A stretch of DNA of 64,000 nucleotides from Paracentrotus lividus (taxonomy: Eukaryota > Echinodermata > Echinoidea > Camarodonta > Echinidae), in NCBI GenBank assembly GCA_940671915.1, contig CALNVZ010003426.1, positions 13,232,455 through 13,296,454 of the forward strand. Direction: 5' to 3'. The stretch's first letter is position 1; each line of letters begins with the position of its first letter. Shown here piece after piece: positions 36,401 through 45,700 of the stretch. Both the position numbers and the translations under genes were made by a program. The notes beneath the pieces were generated by a model. It ran no database searches, was not told the origin of the DNA, and worked only from the letters and a program-made list of their open reading frames with translations.

Positions 36401-37648
36401 TTTTTAAAATCACATTTTCACTTATCTTTCTTCAATAACCGAGTGTTTTGGATGTTCCTTTTAACTATCCTGATGTTTTCAAGTTTTCTTTTTTTACTTC
36501 TTGGATGAAAAAAAATTATTTTTTAAAGTCCACTTTCTGAAAAATTTTTCCCCGCACGTTTTTTGGGCGGGAGAAGGAAAGAATTCAGTGTGTTTATTTT
36601 TTTTTCGTGATTGATTTTCAAATTTTTCCAAAACTTATTCACTGTGTCTAATTGACATGACATGATTACTACTACATTTTGGAGCAAGAAAAGTGATTTG
36701 CAAAAGGAGAAAAACCCTTAGATAAAACAACATTGACAAAGGTTGCAAAATTTCCCAAAAAATTGGCGTTTGGTCACGAGGTCAATACTAAAGTATTGAC
36801 AGTCGTATCATGAGTTGGGTAATCTAAATTTTTGCCTACGTCTTATTTCTCTTGTTGGAATTGCACAATTGATCCGTGAAGTTCATTTTGATATCGCAGT
36901 ACCTTAATACTGAAAATTGTTTTAAAAAGCTGAGAACTGATATAGATTTTATGAAGGCGAGTCTTGCTGTTGCTGCTTGCCCTATATGGTCTCATTTTGG
37001 CAAAGGATTGACAAGCTTAGAATGCGTTCGGTTACGTGCAGATAAAAGACCCGATTGTTTCGTGCTAAGCCATGCTAAGTCCCACCACAAAACATAAAAC
37101 ATAACATAAAACATAAACTTAGTGTGATGACCTGCACGCATAGCCAATCAGAGCAGATGGAGAGGGTAAAAATTCTGTAATGTACGATTTCGAGACCTTT
37201 CGTTGTGGGTCATTCACACATTTTTGTCCAGACACAGTTGGCCTCTCTCTCTCATCTCTCCTTGACCTTGTTTTACTCTTTTGCAAGGGGTGTAGGCTAG
37301 TACTAGGCATAGATCCTAAGTATTCATGGTGGAAAAATTGATATAGACTATGGGTATGACTAAAGTCATAAAAAGTCTTTGGTAATAAGTCCCTTCTAAC
37401 TGTTACACTTAAGAAAACTGTCGAAAACATTGACTTATCTTACCTTAGCAAAAAACCAACATGCAAAATAACGGCATGGGACGCCCTTAAACAATACTCG
37501 CCAGTCTAGATCTACAAGAACGATATTTTTTCATATCTAAGATTATTCATAATAGTGAAATATGAAATATTCCAAAGTAACCAACTAAATACGAAAACAA
37601 TTACATAACCTTACCATTTTCTGGCGTTTAAACTTAAAATTCGTCCAT
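20952..37648 (-). CDS. Nine-exon gene, unrecognised ~481-residue protein with hydrophobic C-terminus
   Basis: The exons, read on the minus strand, are about 37,615-37,726, 35,820-35,860, 35,240-35,415, 25,617-25,719, 24,805-24,944, 23,643-23,762, 22,779-22,898, 22,002-22,257 and 20,952-21,417. Phases agree at every join from the second exon on. Start to second-exon phase agrees only if the 45,069 copy of exon 1 is the accurate one. Coding length 34+41+166+103+140+120+120+256+466 = 1446, that is 481 residues plus stop. Residues ~1-330 are rich in K, E, S, D and P and look disordered; the last ~150 are hydrophobic with two or three possible membrane helices. I do not recognise the family and assign no function. 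The first three exons lie in a block repeated three times, so their true position is uncertain. Confidence 0.7.
22002..22257 (-). CDS. Exon 8: lysine-rich then acidic segment
   Basis: The acceptor is poly-T plus ATAG (AG at 22,259-22,258) and the donor AG-GTACTG. The 256-bp exon enters in phase 1 and leaves in phase 2. It encodes DQGAEPQTEESSQKKKK, a basic run with KSKSKERKTKKEK, then a PPREMQ/TTPPVPS stretch and an acidic tail ending SLDSDEIGTR. The poly-T preceding the exon is unusually long (over 20 bases) and may vary in length. Confidence 0.8.
22779..22898 (-). CDS. Exon 7
   Basis: 120 bp, acceptor CTGTTCAG, donor GAAG-GTGGGT, phase 1 in and out. Encodes a charged segment beginning VPDSGSWDESDENLKALTQV and ending SKRTQQAE. 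It has no domain signature but the composition matches its neighbours. Confidence 0.8.
23643..23762 (-). CDS. Exon 6
   Basis: 120 bp, acceptor TTTAAG, donor CAGG-GTAAGT, phase 1 in and out. Encodes DEDEDPPSQRSVQKPGRSRK followed by a proline/lysine-rich stretch (PAPPSKTKTKPSKEQ). It is the same length and phase as exon 7, so skipping or duplicating either would keep the frame. Confidence 0.8.
24108..24548 (+). mobile_element. CR1/L2-type LINE 3' fragment in intron 5
   Basis: Plus-strand frames read PTYLQDLLVKYIPS, then after frameshifts LVTPNISTQFYGA, ASAELWNSLPDLV and VKTLLKTYLF-V-T-E-stop at 24,346. These match the conserved end of CR1/Jockey-like reverse-transcriptase ORFs (P-KLWNSLP and FK-LKTYLF motifs, established for the clade). 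The 3' tail GCGCTATATAAGTAACG followed by (ATT)n at 24,530-24,548 is typical of such LINEs. 5'-truncated and decayed. Confidence 0.75.
24805..24944 (-). CDS. Exon 5
   Basis: 140 bp, acceptor AATTTAG (AG at 24,946-24,945), donor AAAG-GTATGC. Phase 2 in, phase 1 out. Encodes SGRPAVNVFVDRGGIDSDEQ, a basic run TTKKSKRKKEEK, then PPYDFRDALK. The basic run could serve as a nuclear localisation or membrane-proximal signal; this is only a possibility. Confidence 0.8.
25493..25575. mobile_element. 83-bp G-run hairpin MITE with TATTC duplication
   Basis: The ends AGTGGCAGATCCA and TGGATCTGCCAC are inverted repeats around a ~23-base G-run (25,520-25,542). TATTC flanks both sides (25,488-25,492 and 25,576-25,580), a clean 5-bp target duplication. 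It sits in intron 4. Confidence 0.8.
25617..25719 (-). CDS. Exon 4
   Basis: 103 bp, acceptor TCTCTTTTCAG, donor AAGGG-GTAAAT. Phase 1 in, phase 2 out. Encodes (A)LKSDSNKLRTPSKPDNVKP then a lysine-rich stretch to DGLSATKG. Its phase-1 entry matches the exit of exon 3 found in the repeated block, which ties the two parts of the gene together. Confidence 0.75.
25859..26045. repeat. 187-bp segment identical to 40,893-41,079
   Basis: No mismatch or indel was seen between the two copies, in contrast to the noisy repeats around. On the plus strand it is open and reads DNKLDKDGKPVTVNIEFNKA... to HIDKTG-stop. At 25.86 kb it begins abruptly within intron 3; at 40.89 kb it lies between two parts of the X block. 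Recent transposition or an assembly overlap are both possible. Confidence 0.8.
26219..26335. repeat. ~45-bp tandem repeat, about 2.5 units
   Basis: TATCACTAAATACAACACTG and CTAAACTTTTATA-type segments alternate, with AACACTGTCTAAACTT repeated. Confidence 0.6.
26336..27224. other. Non-coding, retroelement-like surroundings, nothing specific
   Basis: AT-rich intron DNA. Short open frames on the minus strand show no recognisable domain. Confidence 0.4.
27225..27490. repeat. Minisatellite, ~35-bp units, about seven copies
   Basis: Units carry CAGTAAAACAGG, ATTGACTGTAA and CACTAAT in constant order with small differences, from about 27,225 to 27,490. Confidence 0.75.
27655..27795. repeat. Tandem duplication, ~65 bp
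   Basis: AGAGTC(C)TGTA, ATAACGTCCAAAT-ATGGCGTAA and CGAAAGCCAT are each present twice in order, and a third partial AGAGTCCTG follows. Confidence 0.65.
27859..28431 (-). CDS. Proline-rich repeat ORF, probably retroelement-derived
   Basis: A long open frame of about 190 codons, extending upstream a further ~15 codons without an ATG. It contains repeated units PHPPTQK(I/M) and GRPPDSPHPPTQK, with a diverged third unit PPHSHTQRIDNLPGQ, reflecting ~58-bp DNA repeats at 28,130-28,260. Immediately upstream (28,440-28,560) a second frame reads YISDSNPPFPAELDQP, shifted by one base. The neighbouring retropepsin-like fragment on the same strand suggests part of a decayed retroelement polyprotein. The ending (FKLLRTPY-stop) is not recognised. 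No function assigned. Confidence 0.35.
   Translation of the reverse strand: MCVDPHPHPLEADTSQPPDPSLPEDTGCSLHDPPLVASTHIAKGLDDCGTNTMVATQYLDVAPHPPTQKMDNPPGRPPDSPHPPTQKIFAIPCRPAESPPHSHTQRIDNLPGQHRKSLRDILTGLHDSTSDPWCTNMLDPPRFLAGTIASFTFALMMTLENRPCHHFGDHIGLPPGRPPDVDFKLLRTPY
28600..28624. other. Assembly gap, 25 N
   Basis: Exactly 25 N, the same size as the second gap at 50,423. Uniform 25-N gaps are placeholder gaps. Sequence to the right becomes rich in single-base insertions. Confidence 0.95.
28660..28891 (-). pseudogene. Retropepsin-like fragment of a retrotransposon pol
   Basis: The minus strand reads PLVIIGKTCLIFTRDD, then FLFECLVVESLSVAVQAGIP, then with one shift RPVHPPSKCVV-LCDG. This resembles the C-terminal half of LTR-retrotransposon aspartic proteases (VV-L-V-V-AG-PF followed by a DI-RP-K segment). 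The catalytic DT/SG motif is not seen; frames are broken and the sequence is likely of low base quality. It sits in intron 3 of the minus-strand gene. Confidence 0.4.
29390..31715. repeat. X block, copy 1 (noisy)
   Basis: Matches 39,986-42,087 in two segments (about 29,390-30,360 and 30,700-31,715) with many single-base insertions relative to that copy. The intervening 30,360-30,700 is not in copy 2, which instead carries the 187-bp identical segment. The minus-strand frame intact in copy 2 is broken here by insertions. No recognised domain. Confidence 0.75.
31716..32111 (+). repeat. 5' LTR
   Basis: About 396 bp, TGTAACG...GCTACA. Contains a polyadenylation-type AATAAAGACTTTG near 31,845 and then the C-rich end. 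Matches 34,688-35,101, 42,088-42,476, 47,638-48,032 and 52,560-52,960. Confidence 0.85.
32112..32132 (+). promoter_or_regulatory. Primer-binding-like site
   Basis: Directly after the LTR end: TGGTGGGCCGCGGTGGGAT (cleaner copy at 42,478 reads TGGTGGCCGCGGTGGGAT). It begins with TGG as expected for pairing with tRNA CCA ends. The tRNA is not identified. Confidence 0.55.
32215..32945 (+). repeat. Tandem arrays inside the LTR element
   Basis: The first part has ~70-bp units: GAGGGAGCATACAGATGAGC, CTATAGGCTACGAGTTAGCC, TACGTGTAGCATCGTTACAC, GTTAGCCTAC. From about 32,700 come short units CATTAGCCTACG and AGCCTATAGGCTACA of 10-21 bp. CCTATAGG and GTGTA...TACAC are palindromic. The same arrays appear at 50,448-50,870 (cleaner) and inverted at 49,800-50,422. 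Confidence 0.85.
33655..33915 (+). repeat. Second array, AGAGCGTCT units
   Basis: Units of roughly 30-36 bp carrying CATAGAGCGTCT or CACAGAGCGTCT and GAGTGTC. Homologous arrays lie at 51,536-51,780 and inverted at 48,840-49,085. A segment CAGGGTTCTTCTTTTCGAA is also present twice in the interior (about 33,322 and a diverged copy at 34,056). Confidence 0.75.
34672..34687 (+). promoter_or_regulatory. Polypurine tract
   Basis: GGTGGGGGCTG abuts the 3' LTR, the position of the plus-strand primer in LTR elements. At 52,541 the copy reads GGTGGGGGGCTG. Confidence 0.6.
34688..35101 (+). repeat. 3' LTR
   Basis: About 414 bp, TGTAACG...GCTACA; longer than the 5' LTR by scattered single-base insertions that look like read errors. 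Confidence 0.85.
35240..35415 (-). CDS. Exon 3 (copy 1; cleaner copy at 53,094-53,259)
   Basis: In the 53.1-kb copy the exon is 166 bp with acceptor ATTGTAG before CTTGCAGC and donor GGAG-GTGAAT, phase 0 in and phase 1 out. It encodes LAAQKAKGRRAQSPETESNW, an acidic DSSEAEDD stretch, TQISSDEEFSVKS and a serine/lysine-rich end (STKSVKSSRG). The phase-1 exit matches exon 4. The 35.2-kb copy has extra bases that break the frame; the inverted copy is 47,334-47,497. Confidence 0.7.
35820..35860 (-). CDS. Exon 2 (41 bp; copies at 53,661-53,701 and 46,879-46,920)
   Basis: A micro-exon reading (D)QPYFNLNEPEKLK, with acceptor TTTTACCCAAG and donor CAAA-GTAAGT, phase 1 in and phase 0 out. All three copies keep both splice sites; one or two indels differ. 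Confidence 0.65.
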
Positions 37649-37726
37649 CACGGATTTCGTATTTGTTTGGCACTTGTCAACAGAAAACTACACAGACACA
37701 AATTCAGATAATATTTTCTATGGTAG
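37615..37726 (-). CDS. Exon 1 with start codon (copies at 55,431-55,538 and 44,993-45,102)
   Basis: The acceptor is a long T-rich run plus ACAG before CTACCATAG, so an untranslated exon lies upstream. ATG is at 37,648 (55,463; 45,069). The copies differ just before the donor AAAATG-GTAAGG. The 45-kb copy reads MDDFKFKSPEN and exits in phase 1, matching exon 2; the other two exit in other phases. In a majority reading an in-frame TGA lies ten codons upstream, supporting this ATG. The start is moderately sure, the junction less so. Confidence 0.55.
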
Positions 37727-37760
37727 CTGTAAAAAAAAAATAAAATAAAAAAATAACGCA

Positions 37761-39183
37761 TATACAGCGCGTTTCAGAAAAAAAGGTAACCCATATTGTA
37801 GAGGGTCCACAATTCCAGCTCATTTGTTTTAGTTGTTCATGATGTTACATATAATGAAGTCTCCACCTTTCCAATGGTAACTTTCTTGAATATAAATGTA
37901 AAGCATAACTGAGTAAATTGCAATGAAAAATGACTGTACAGAATCGATTTTTTTTCCCCTTAGTTTTACTAAAGGAAATTTTGACCCTGCCTTCCCAAGA
38001 GCATTGAAGTAGGATTTGCCTGCGGTGATGTGTGACTCCTTTGAAAGGATCCACTCTGTCTTTTTCATTTCCTTAAACTTGAAAAATTTAATTTTGTACC
38101 GTCATCATTTGCAATTTACCAGTTATGCTTTACATTTATGTTAAAGAAAGGTAAGGGAGAACCTGGGACAATTGTAACACGGGAAATTGTAACAGGGGCT
38201 CCCCAATTCCTATAACACAGAAACACGCTACAAACTTAAAATTTGGTACAGAGCCATGCGCATTTTTCATCGCTCCTCATGCTGTTTGAGTATTAGCAGA
38301 TTTAACGGTTTCGTGGAACTTTCTACAGCCAAAAAAATCGTTTTTTTAGTAGGAAAGTAATATTTCCACTATTAACCCATTGTTTTTCTTCTGGACAAAT
38401 ATGTGGATGAGCTACGGCTGTCAATTTTTAATATATTTTAGAAATTAATGTTCTTCGGCATATTTTGCTAACGTTTCAACGATGAATACCTAAACTAAGA
38501 TAGAAAAAAAATCTCCAAAATGGTCACCCCACCACAGGCAATAGTAACAATGCCGTTTAGGAAATACTTTTTGCCCCGTACCTAGCCCGGGACAATTCGC
38601 AGCGCTGTCATCGCCCGTACAGAGCCACGTAAAACTTCTGCAAATAATCCGCATGCCATGTAACTATAACAGTGGAAAATGTAATGTAACTTAATTAAAG
38701 CATTGTATGTTTTTATAATAATTAGCTGAAATGTGGTTATGTTGTTTAAATCTTTGGATCTGTCAAGTGCATAGCTTTGATAAAAGAAAAGCAAATTGTT
38801 ACAATTTCATGTTGTTCATTGCCCCGTACGTCTGTTACAATTGCCCCTGGTTTAGGGGCATTGGGTAACACTCGACCTCATGTTTTGAAATGATAATGGC
38901 TTTCAAAATAAATAGTTTTACTTAACCCAACCCTATTCATATGTCGAGCTAAGATATGCCAAATTTCGTTTTACTTGGTTTTAAGCAAGTATTTTGCTAT
39001 ACATAAAGTTGATAATCAAATTTGGAAAAAAGTGTTAGCAATTGGTCCCCGGTCTCGCCCTACCATTGGGAAGGTGGAGACTTCAATTTTCAATTATATG
39101 TACATATGAACGGCAAAACAATGAAGCTTGGAATATGGACCCTCTGAAAATGGATTACCTTTTTTCTGAAAACGCACTGTATA
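37761..39183. mobile_element. Nested MITEs, copy 1
   Basis: The outer element has inverted ends TATACAGCGCGTTTCAG and CTGAAAACGCACTGTATA flanked by TA. An inner TA-flanked element (38,152-39,062; consensus ends GGGGAGACCGGGG and CCCCGGTCTCCCC) is inserted in it. Homologous nests lie at 43,529-44,957 and 55,575-56,970. The nest sits ~35 bp upstream of the exon 1 acceptor, in the 5' UTR intron. Confidence 0.8.
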
Positions 39184-39201
39184 TTGCGCCATCCTGTCTA
39201 G

Positions 39202-39345
39202 TTAAACCTTTTTCTGGGCGCAAATGTAGGCCATACAATAAGATGAAAGTTTTTTGACTACAAATATAGTTTGCTGACTGCAGTTTGCAAGCACATTATC
39301 AGAAAGAGGCACAGCCCTGTGAGGCGCACACTCCGATTCTGCCAT
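39202..39345 (-). CDS. Possible upstream exon, copy 1
   Basis: On the minus strand an ATG in context GACATGG (39,345; 57,127 and 43,364 in the other copies) starts MADSECAPHRLCLSSDNVLA and continues hydrophobic/beta-like to QNFHL in the 57-kb copy, then possible donor GTAGGG/GTATGG. It lies just beyond the nested MITEs, upstream of exon 1. Its phase-0 exit does not continue into exon 1 (CTACCATAG gives a stop), so it may be a uORF-bearing leader exon or a separate gene's first exon. Unassigned. Confidence 0.3.
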   Translation of the reverse strand: MAESECAPHRAVPLSDNVLANCSQQTIFVVKKLSSYCMAYICAQKKV

Positions 39346-39976
39346 GTCAAAAAGTAAAAGAGAAAAATTTGTCATATGCCCGTTACGGCCCAGTAACGCA
39401 AAAACGAAAAGGACGAAAACTCTTGAAGAAAAAAAAAAACTAACTGTCGCTTGTCACTGAAACTCGAAACAAAATGAAGAAGAAAATGAAATTTGAAATT
39501 AACAAATATAAATTTTTAATACTCAATAATGTATGTATATATAAATCCAATTGGTGCAAAAAAGTTTTAATACCTGTTTCAATATGTTATAGCCAAATAA
39601 TGCGGTCTAAAGTTAAAAACAAAATTTTTAATATCAAAAAGAATATAAGAGTTCTATGTCGCCTTTAATAACCAACGGTTGGGGCCCATCTTCCTGACAA
39701 CTCGGATACGACTTGACTCGACTCCGACCGGTGACCTCACAACAACCCGTCTACGAGTGCGCAGTGTAGCCTAAGCTGTCCGACCTTCCCGCCGTGTTCC
39801 CTGCGACTTTCGCGTGACCTTGGGTTTCGGTTGCGTCCTGTCAGATCTAAGCCGTCGAATCTGCAGCCACGAACCATGAACCATTGAACTAGGAACCAGG
39901 GGGGCGTTTCACGAAACGCATGGAACAATTAGTCATATCGTTAGTCCACCAACCACGTAGTTAGCCTCCAATCTTA

Positions 39977-40396
39977 CTAAGTCGAAAGCGGGCATTTTCG
40001 GATTGGCGAGCTACATTGGAGCGAAGCAGGCCCATGGCGATTCTTATTGGATTGATCATTGTAATTAACATGAGTATCTATGACCCTAACCTCAGAACAT
40101 GGTTGATGGGGCCTGTCGCATTGGGAGCTACATGTAGGTAATTGACTGTTATATTCATATTCGTAATCATCCGTTTTATTATCATCATAGTCACAATCGA
40201 GACTGTGTATACCTGCTTCATTCTCTTCATATTCACTATCTAGGTGATCACTCTCATAGTTGTTAGACTCATTATTACTGACACAATGATTGGGATACTT
40301 TTTAGGTGTATTGATTGTTGATCTGTAATTGTAATCATCATAGAACTCAAACATTGGAATACTAGTAGTAGAATCACTGGTAAAGATTGTGCACAT
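39977..40396 (-). CDS. Hypothetical acidic/tyrosine-rich ORF in X block
   Basis: Open for 139 codons from ATG at 40,396. It is rich in D, E, Y and N (for example EFYDDYNY, SEYEENE and DDYEYEYNSQ), with cysteines in QLPTCSSQCDRPHQPC. The last codons run across the Y/X junction at 39,985, so the C-terminus is artificial. The noisy copy at 29.4-29.8 kb has it broken. It lies in the sense direction of the host gene's intron and shows no known domain; likely retroelement or chance. Confidence 0.25.
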   Translation of the reverse strand: MCTIFTSDSTTSIPMFEFYDDYNYRSTINTPKKYPNHCVSNNESNNYESDHLDSEYEENEAGIHSLDCDYDDNKTDDYEYEYNSQLPTCSSQCDRPHQPCSEVRVIDTHVNYNDQSNKNRHGPASLQCSSPIRKCPLST

Positions 40397-42087
40397 AAAA
40401 AGGGGTGGCCTTGCTGATAACTAGGCCTACAAGCAAATATGAGGTAAGTTAGGATCTATGAGCTGAGGACGAGGTTGGTGGCTCAATAATACTGTGATCA
40501 ATTCAACTGTCTTCAAAAACATCATAATCAATCAACACAAATCATCAAGCTCACGACTGACGAAATCATTTTCAGTCACATATTTATCTTTCTCATTTTT
40601 ACTCATTTGAATTGAATCACGAACATAAAAAATATTAGAAAAAGAATTAAAATCAAGACACTAATGATTAGTGTGGCCTCTCGCTCGGGCCAGGTGGAGG
40701 CGATTTATTATCACCTCCGCCTAGGGGGGACAGGGAACAGTCGGGAATGACTATGAATGGGACTACGGCACTGATGTGTATGCTCAATATCACCTATCAC
40801 GACAAAGAATTTGTCGACCAACTGGTTGCTATGCTAGCATGAAACCCATCGGTGTGCAGTGCAGACAAGGTCCGAAATCCTAGCTGCCACCACGACAATA
40901 AATTAGACAAAGATGGGAAACCAGTTACAGTAAATATCGAGTTTAATAAAGCTAACTTCAACGAGCTTACCACACATAAACAGATACCGGCCTGGAAGGG
41001 ACGTAGAGGGCCACAAACCATAATTACAGTACACATCGATAAAACTGGTTGACACGATTAAACAATAACATAATGGCGCTGGTTTGTGCAAGCAGCGAGG
41101 AATTATTAGCAGTACGATTGTAGGCGTATAGTGTTGTTGGACACCATGAAAGGGATTTGGTAACTTTGTGGAGGTTTACAAAATTCTCAGCTGTGGGGCC
41201 CTACATGATAACCATAGCAAGCTGAAATTTTGTATACCCCGTTAAGTGTCATGCACGTCACAATGGAATGGCTGGGTACAGATTGCCTTATCTGTCATGT
41301 TTCCATATTACATGTTTCAATTGAGAATGTTGACCTTAAAATTAAATTCAACGCCCTGTTGGATATGAGTACATGTATTATGGTGAATCCAAGCTAATTT
41401 GCAACTTTGTTCCATGTACCTTGTTACCTGAAGTCCTCTGTCAGATAAGGTAACAGTAATATCGACAAATAATTTACCATAAAATCAATTCTGAAATTAT
41501 TAATCTCAGATTCCATGTACCGGTATTTATTTCTCATATTTTAGTAGAGGTTCTGAACCTTTACCAGAAGTATGAAAACTATTCAAAATGAATAATTTCA
41601 TAAATAATAATGGCAAATTATTTGTTGGTAATGTAGGCGTGGTTTTGTAACACATACATGTATAACAGTCTAGCACTCTTAAACAGAGACAGCACAGGAG
41701 CAGATGTTACCTGGATGAAGGTCTACGGGTAACTCTCTATGTAACCAGACTTTATTTGTAGTCTCAAATCATATATCTTTGTATCCTTTACATTCCAAAC
41801 ATTTTAAGTAAAGATACTCAACAGCCTATGTAAATCAACATCCTGAATATTCATTCACATATTCAAACAATAGATTACTCATGTTTAGTCATAAAGGTGC
41901 AAGAGCTGACTACACCTCATAAATAAACATTTACTATCAGAGTCGAGACCAATCAGTGAGAGAGGATGAAGCATGTAGTGATTAGAAGGAACATGAATGG
42001 AATGTGTGTGTGTAAGGATTAATACACGAGTGTATGAGTTCAGTAGAGTATGAAAAGGGAAAGTGAGTGAGGATGAACAATTAATAT
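39986..42087. repeat. X block, copy 2 (clean)
   Basis: Partner of 29,390-31,715 with few apparent errors. It begins right after the Y copy 1 end and runs into an LTR copy. The 187-bp identical segment is at 40,893-41,079. Confidence 0.75.
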
Positions 42088-42710
42088 TGTAACGTAATTC
42101 ATTTAAGGACTGTAGAGGGCGTTAGTATTTGTTGGGAGATAATTTTTAAGCGACTATGCGTTGGTCAGTTGTTGTCGTGCTGCCGTGGCGGTGAGACGTG
42201 TTTCGTGTTGCTCTGTGAATAAAGACTTTGATGTACCTTACAAAAAGCTCGTATATCTTCTGTTTTCACTGCATGGTAAGCGATATATTCGAGTGATTGA
42301 TTGATTGTGAGTAGTGAGGGAGAGATCGTGTTGGTGAGTCACGTTGTTGCTTGCACAATATACTTTTGTGAACGAATCCGATCGAGAGAGCGAGAGATTC
42401 GAAAGACGTGACTTGGTTCTGTGAGAGACCGCCTGTGAGGCAAAACGCTACCCCGACAGAGCCCCGTTACGCTACACTGGTGGCCGCGGTGGGATTTTGG
42501 CACAACGTGAAGAACGGCAACTCGACTCGACAGGATACTCACTGTACATTGAATGAGCATACAGGCACACACGAGCGAGGAGCACATTAGTCAACGAGGG
42601 AGCATACAGATGAGTCTATAAGCTACGAATTAGCCTACGTGTAGCATCGTTACACGTTAGCCTACGAGGGAGCATACAGATGAGCCTATAGGCTACGAGT
42701 TAGCCTACGT
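42088..42710 (+). mobile_element. LTR element, 5' fragment
   Basis: The 5' LTR (42,088-42,476), primer-binding-like site at 42,478 and the first units of the 70-bp array, cut at 42,710 where it meets the inverted Y block (CCTACGTG then CGACTTAGTAAG). This is the cleanest LTR copy. Confidence 0.85.
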
Positions 42711-45700
42711 GCGACTTAGTAAGATTGGAGAGCTAACTACGTGGTTGGTGGACTAACGATATGACTAATTGTGTCCATGGTTTCGTGAAACGCCCCCCTG
42801 GATTCCTAGTTCAATGGTTCATGGTTCGTGGCTGCAGATTCGACGGCTAGATCTGAAGGACGCAACCGAAACCCAAGGCACGCGAAAGTCGCAGGAACAC
42901 GGACGGGAAAGGTCGGAGCAAGCTTAGGCTACACTGCGCACTCAGTAGACGGGTTGTTGTGAGGTCACCGGTTCGGAGTCGAGTTCAAAGTCGTATCCGA
43001 GTTGTCAGGAAGATGGGCCCCCAACGTTGGTTATTAAAGGCGACATAGAATCTTATATATCTTTTTTGATATAAAAATTTTGTTTTAACTTTAGAGCCGC
43101 ATTATTTGGCTATAACATATTGAACAGGTATAAAACTTTTTGCATTCCAATTGGATTTATATATACATACCATTATTTGAGTAATTAAAAATTATATTTG
43201 TTAATTTCAAATTCATTTTCTTCCTTCATTTTGTTTTCCGAGTGTTCAGTGACAAGCGACAGTTAGTTTTTTTTTTTCTCAAGAGTTTTCGTCCTTTTAC
43301 GTTTTTGCGTACTGGGCCGTACAAGTGGCATTGACAAATTTTTCCTCTTTTTACTTTTTGACATGGCAGATTCGGAGTGTGCGCCTCACAGGCTTGTGCT
43401 CTCTCTTCCTGATAAGTGTGCGTTGCAACTGCAGTCGATGCAACTATATTTGGTAGTTCAAAACTTTCATGCTTATTGTATGGCCTAACATTGCGCCCAG
43501 AAAAGTTTAACTAGAACAGATGGCGCAATATACAGTGCGTTTCAGAAAAAAGGTAATCCATTTTCAGAGGGTCCATTTCCAAGCTCATTTGTTTTGCCGT
43601 TCAATATGTTACATATAATTGAAAATTGAAGATCTCCACCTTCCCAATGGTAAGGGGAGACCGGGGACCAATTGTAACACTTTTTTCCAAATTTGACTTA
43701 TCAACTTTATTATAGCAAAAATACTTGCTTAAAACCAAGTAATAACGAAATTTGATATCTTAGCTCGACATATGAATAGGTTTCGGGTTAAGAAAACTAT
43801 TTAATTTTGAAAGCCATTATCATTTCAAAACATGAGGTCGAGTGTTACATATGCCCCTAAACCCAGGGGCAATTGTAACAGACGTACGGGGCAATGAACA
43901 CATGAAATTGTAAACAATTTGCTTTTCTTTATCAAAGCTATGCACTTGAGCAGATCCAAAGATTTAAACAACATAACCACATTCAGCTATTATTATAAAC
44001 ATGACAATCTTATTAATTAAGTTACATTACATTTATCCACTTGTTATAGTTACATGGCATGCGGATTATTTGCAGAAGTTTACGTGCTCTGTACGGGCGA
44101 ATGAACAGCGCGCGCTAATTTGTCCCGGGGCTAGGTAACGGGGCAAAAGTATTTCCTAAACGGCATTGTTACTGATTGCCTGTGGTGGGGTGACCATTTT
44201 GGGAGCATTTTTTTTCTATCTTAGTTTTAGGTATTCATCGTTGAAACGTTAGCAAAATTGATGCCGAAGAACATAATTTCTATAAATAATATAAAAATTG
44301 ACAGCCGTAGCTCATCCACATATTTGTCGCAGAAGAAAACAATGGGTTAAATGGAAATATTACTTTCCTACTAAAAAACGAAATTTTTTCTGCTGTAGAA
44401 AGTTCCACGAAACCGTTAAATCTGCTAATACTCAAACAGCATGAGGATGCGATGAAATGCGCATGCTCTGTACAAATTTTAAAGTTTGTAGCGTGGTTTT
44501 GTGTTATAGGAATGGGAGCCCCTGTTACAATTTCCCGTGTTACAATTTGTCCCGGTCTCCCTCTACCTTTCTTGAATCAATAAATGTAAAGCATAACTGG
44601 TAAATTGCAAATGATGACGGTAAAAATCAAATTTTATCAAGTTTAAAGGAATGAAAGGAAGACAGAGTGGGATCCTTTCAAAAAGGAGTCACACATCACC
44701 GCAGGCAAATCCTATCAATGCTCTGGGAGCAGGGTCAATTTCCTTTAGTAAAACTAAAGGGGAAAAAAAAAATCGATTCTGTACAGTCATTTTTCATTTG
44801 CAATTTACCTCAGTTATGCTTTACATTTATGATTCAAGAGTTACCATTGGAAAGGTGGAGAACTTTCATTATATGTAATCATGAACATAAAACAAATGAG
44901 CTGGAATTGTGGACCCTCTACAAATGGGTTACCTTTTTTTCTGAAACGCGCTGTATATGCGTTATTTTTTTATTTTATTTTTTTTTTTACAGCTACCATA
45001 GAAATATTATCTTGATTTGTGTCTGTGTAGTTGTCGTTGACAAGTGCGCAAACAAATACGAAATCCTGATGGACGATTTTAAGTTTAAATCGCCAGAAAA
45101 TGGTAAGGTTATTGTAATTGTTTTCGTATTCTAGTTGGTTACTTGGTAAATATTTCATATTCACTATATGAATAATCTTAGATGATGAAAAATATCGTTC
45201 TGTAGGATCTAGACTGGCGAGTTATTGTTTAAGGGCAGTCCCATGCGGTTATTTTGCATGTATGGTTTTTTGCTAAGGTAAGTAAGTCATGTTTTTCGAC
45301 AGTTTTCTAAGTGTAACAGTTAGAAGTGGACTTATTACAAAGACTTTTTATGATTAGTCCATTACCCATAGTCTATATCCAATTTTCCCACCATGAATAC
45401 TTAGGATGCTATGCCTAGTACTAGCCTACACCCCTTGCAAGAGTAAAAACAAGGTCAAGGAGAGATGAGAGAGAGAGGCCAATCTGTGTCTGTGACAAAA
45501 AAATTGTGTGAATGACCACACAACGAAAGGTCTCGAAATCGTACATTACAGAATTTTTTACCCTCTCATCTGCTCTGATTGGCTATGCGTGCAGGTCATA
45601 CACAAGTTTTATGTTTTATTTATGTTTTATGTTTTGTGGTGGGACTTAAGCATGCTTAGCACGAAACAATCGGGTCTTTTATCTGTCACGTAACCGAACC

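Larger units (their letters stand above)
35102..39985 (-). repeat. Y block, copy 1 (holds exons 1-3)
   Basis: Matches 52,961-57,747 in the same orientation and 42,711-47,637 inverted, over ~4.8 kb, with frequent one-base indels. All three end at the same point, CTTACTAAGTCG, 80 bp inside the foldback element seen whole at 57,668. The block contains 5' exons of the minus-strand gene, so a single-copy origin is likely. Confidence 0.85.
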
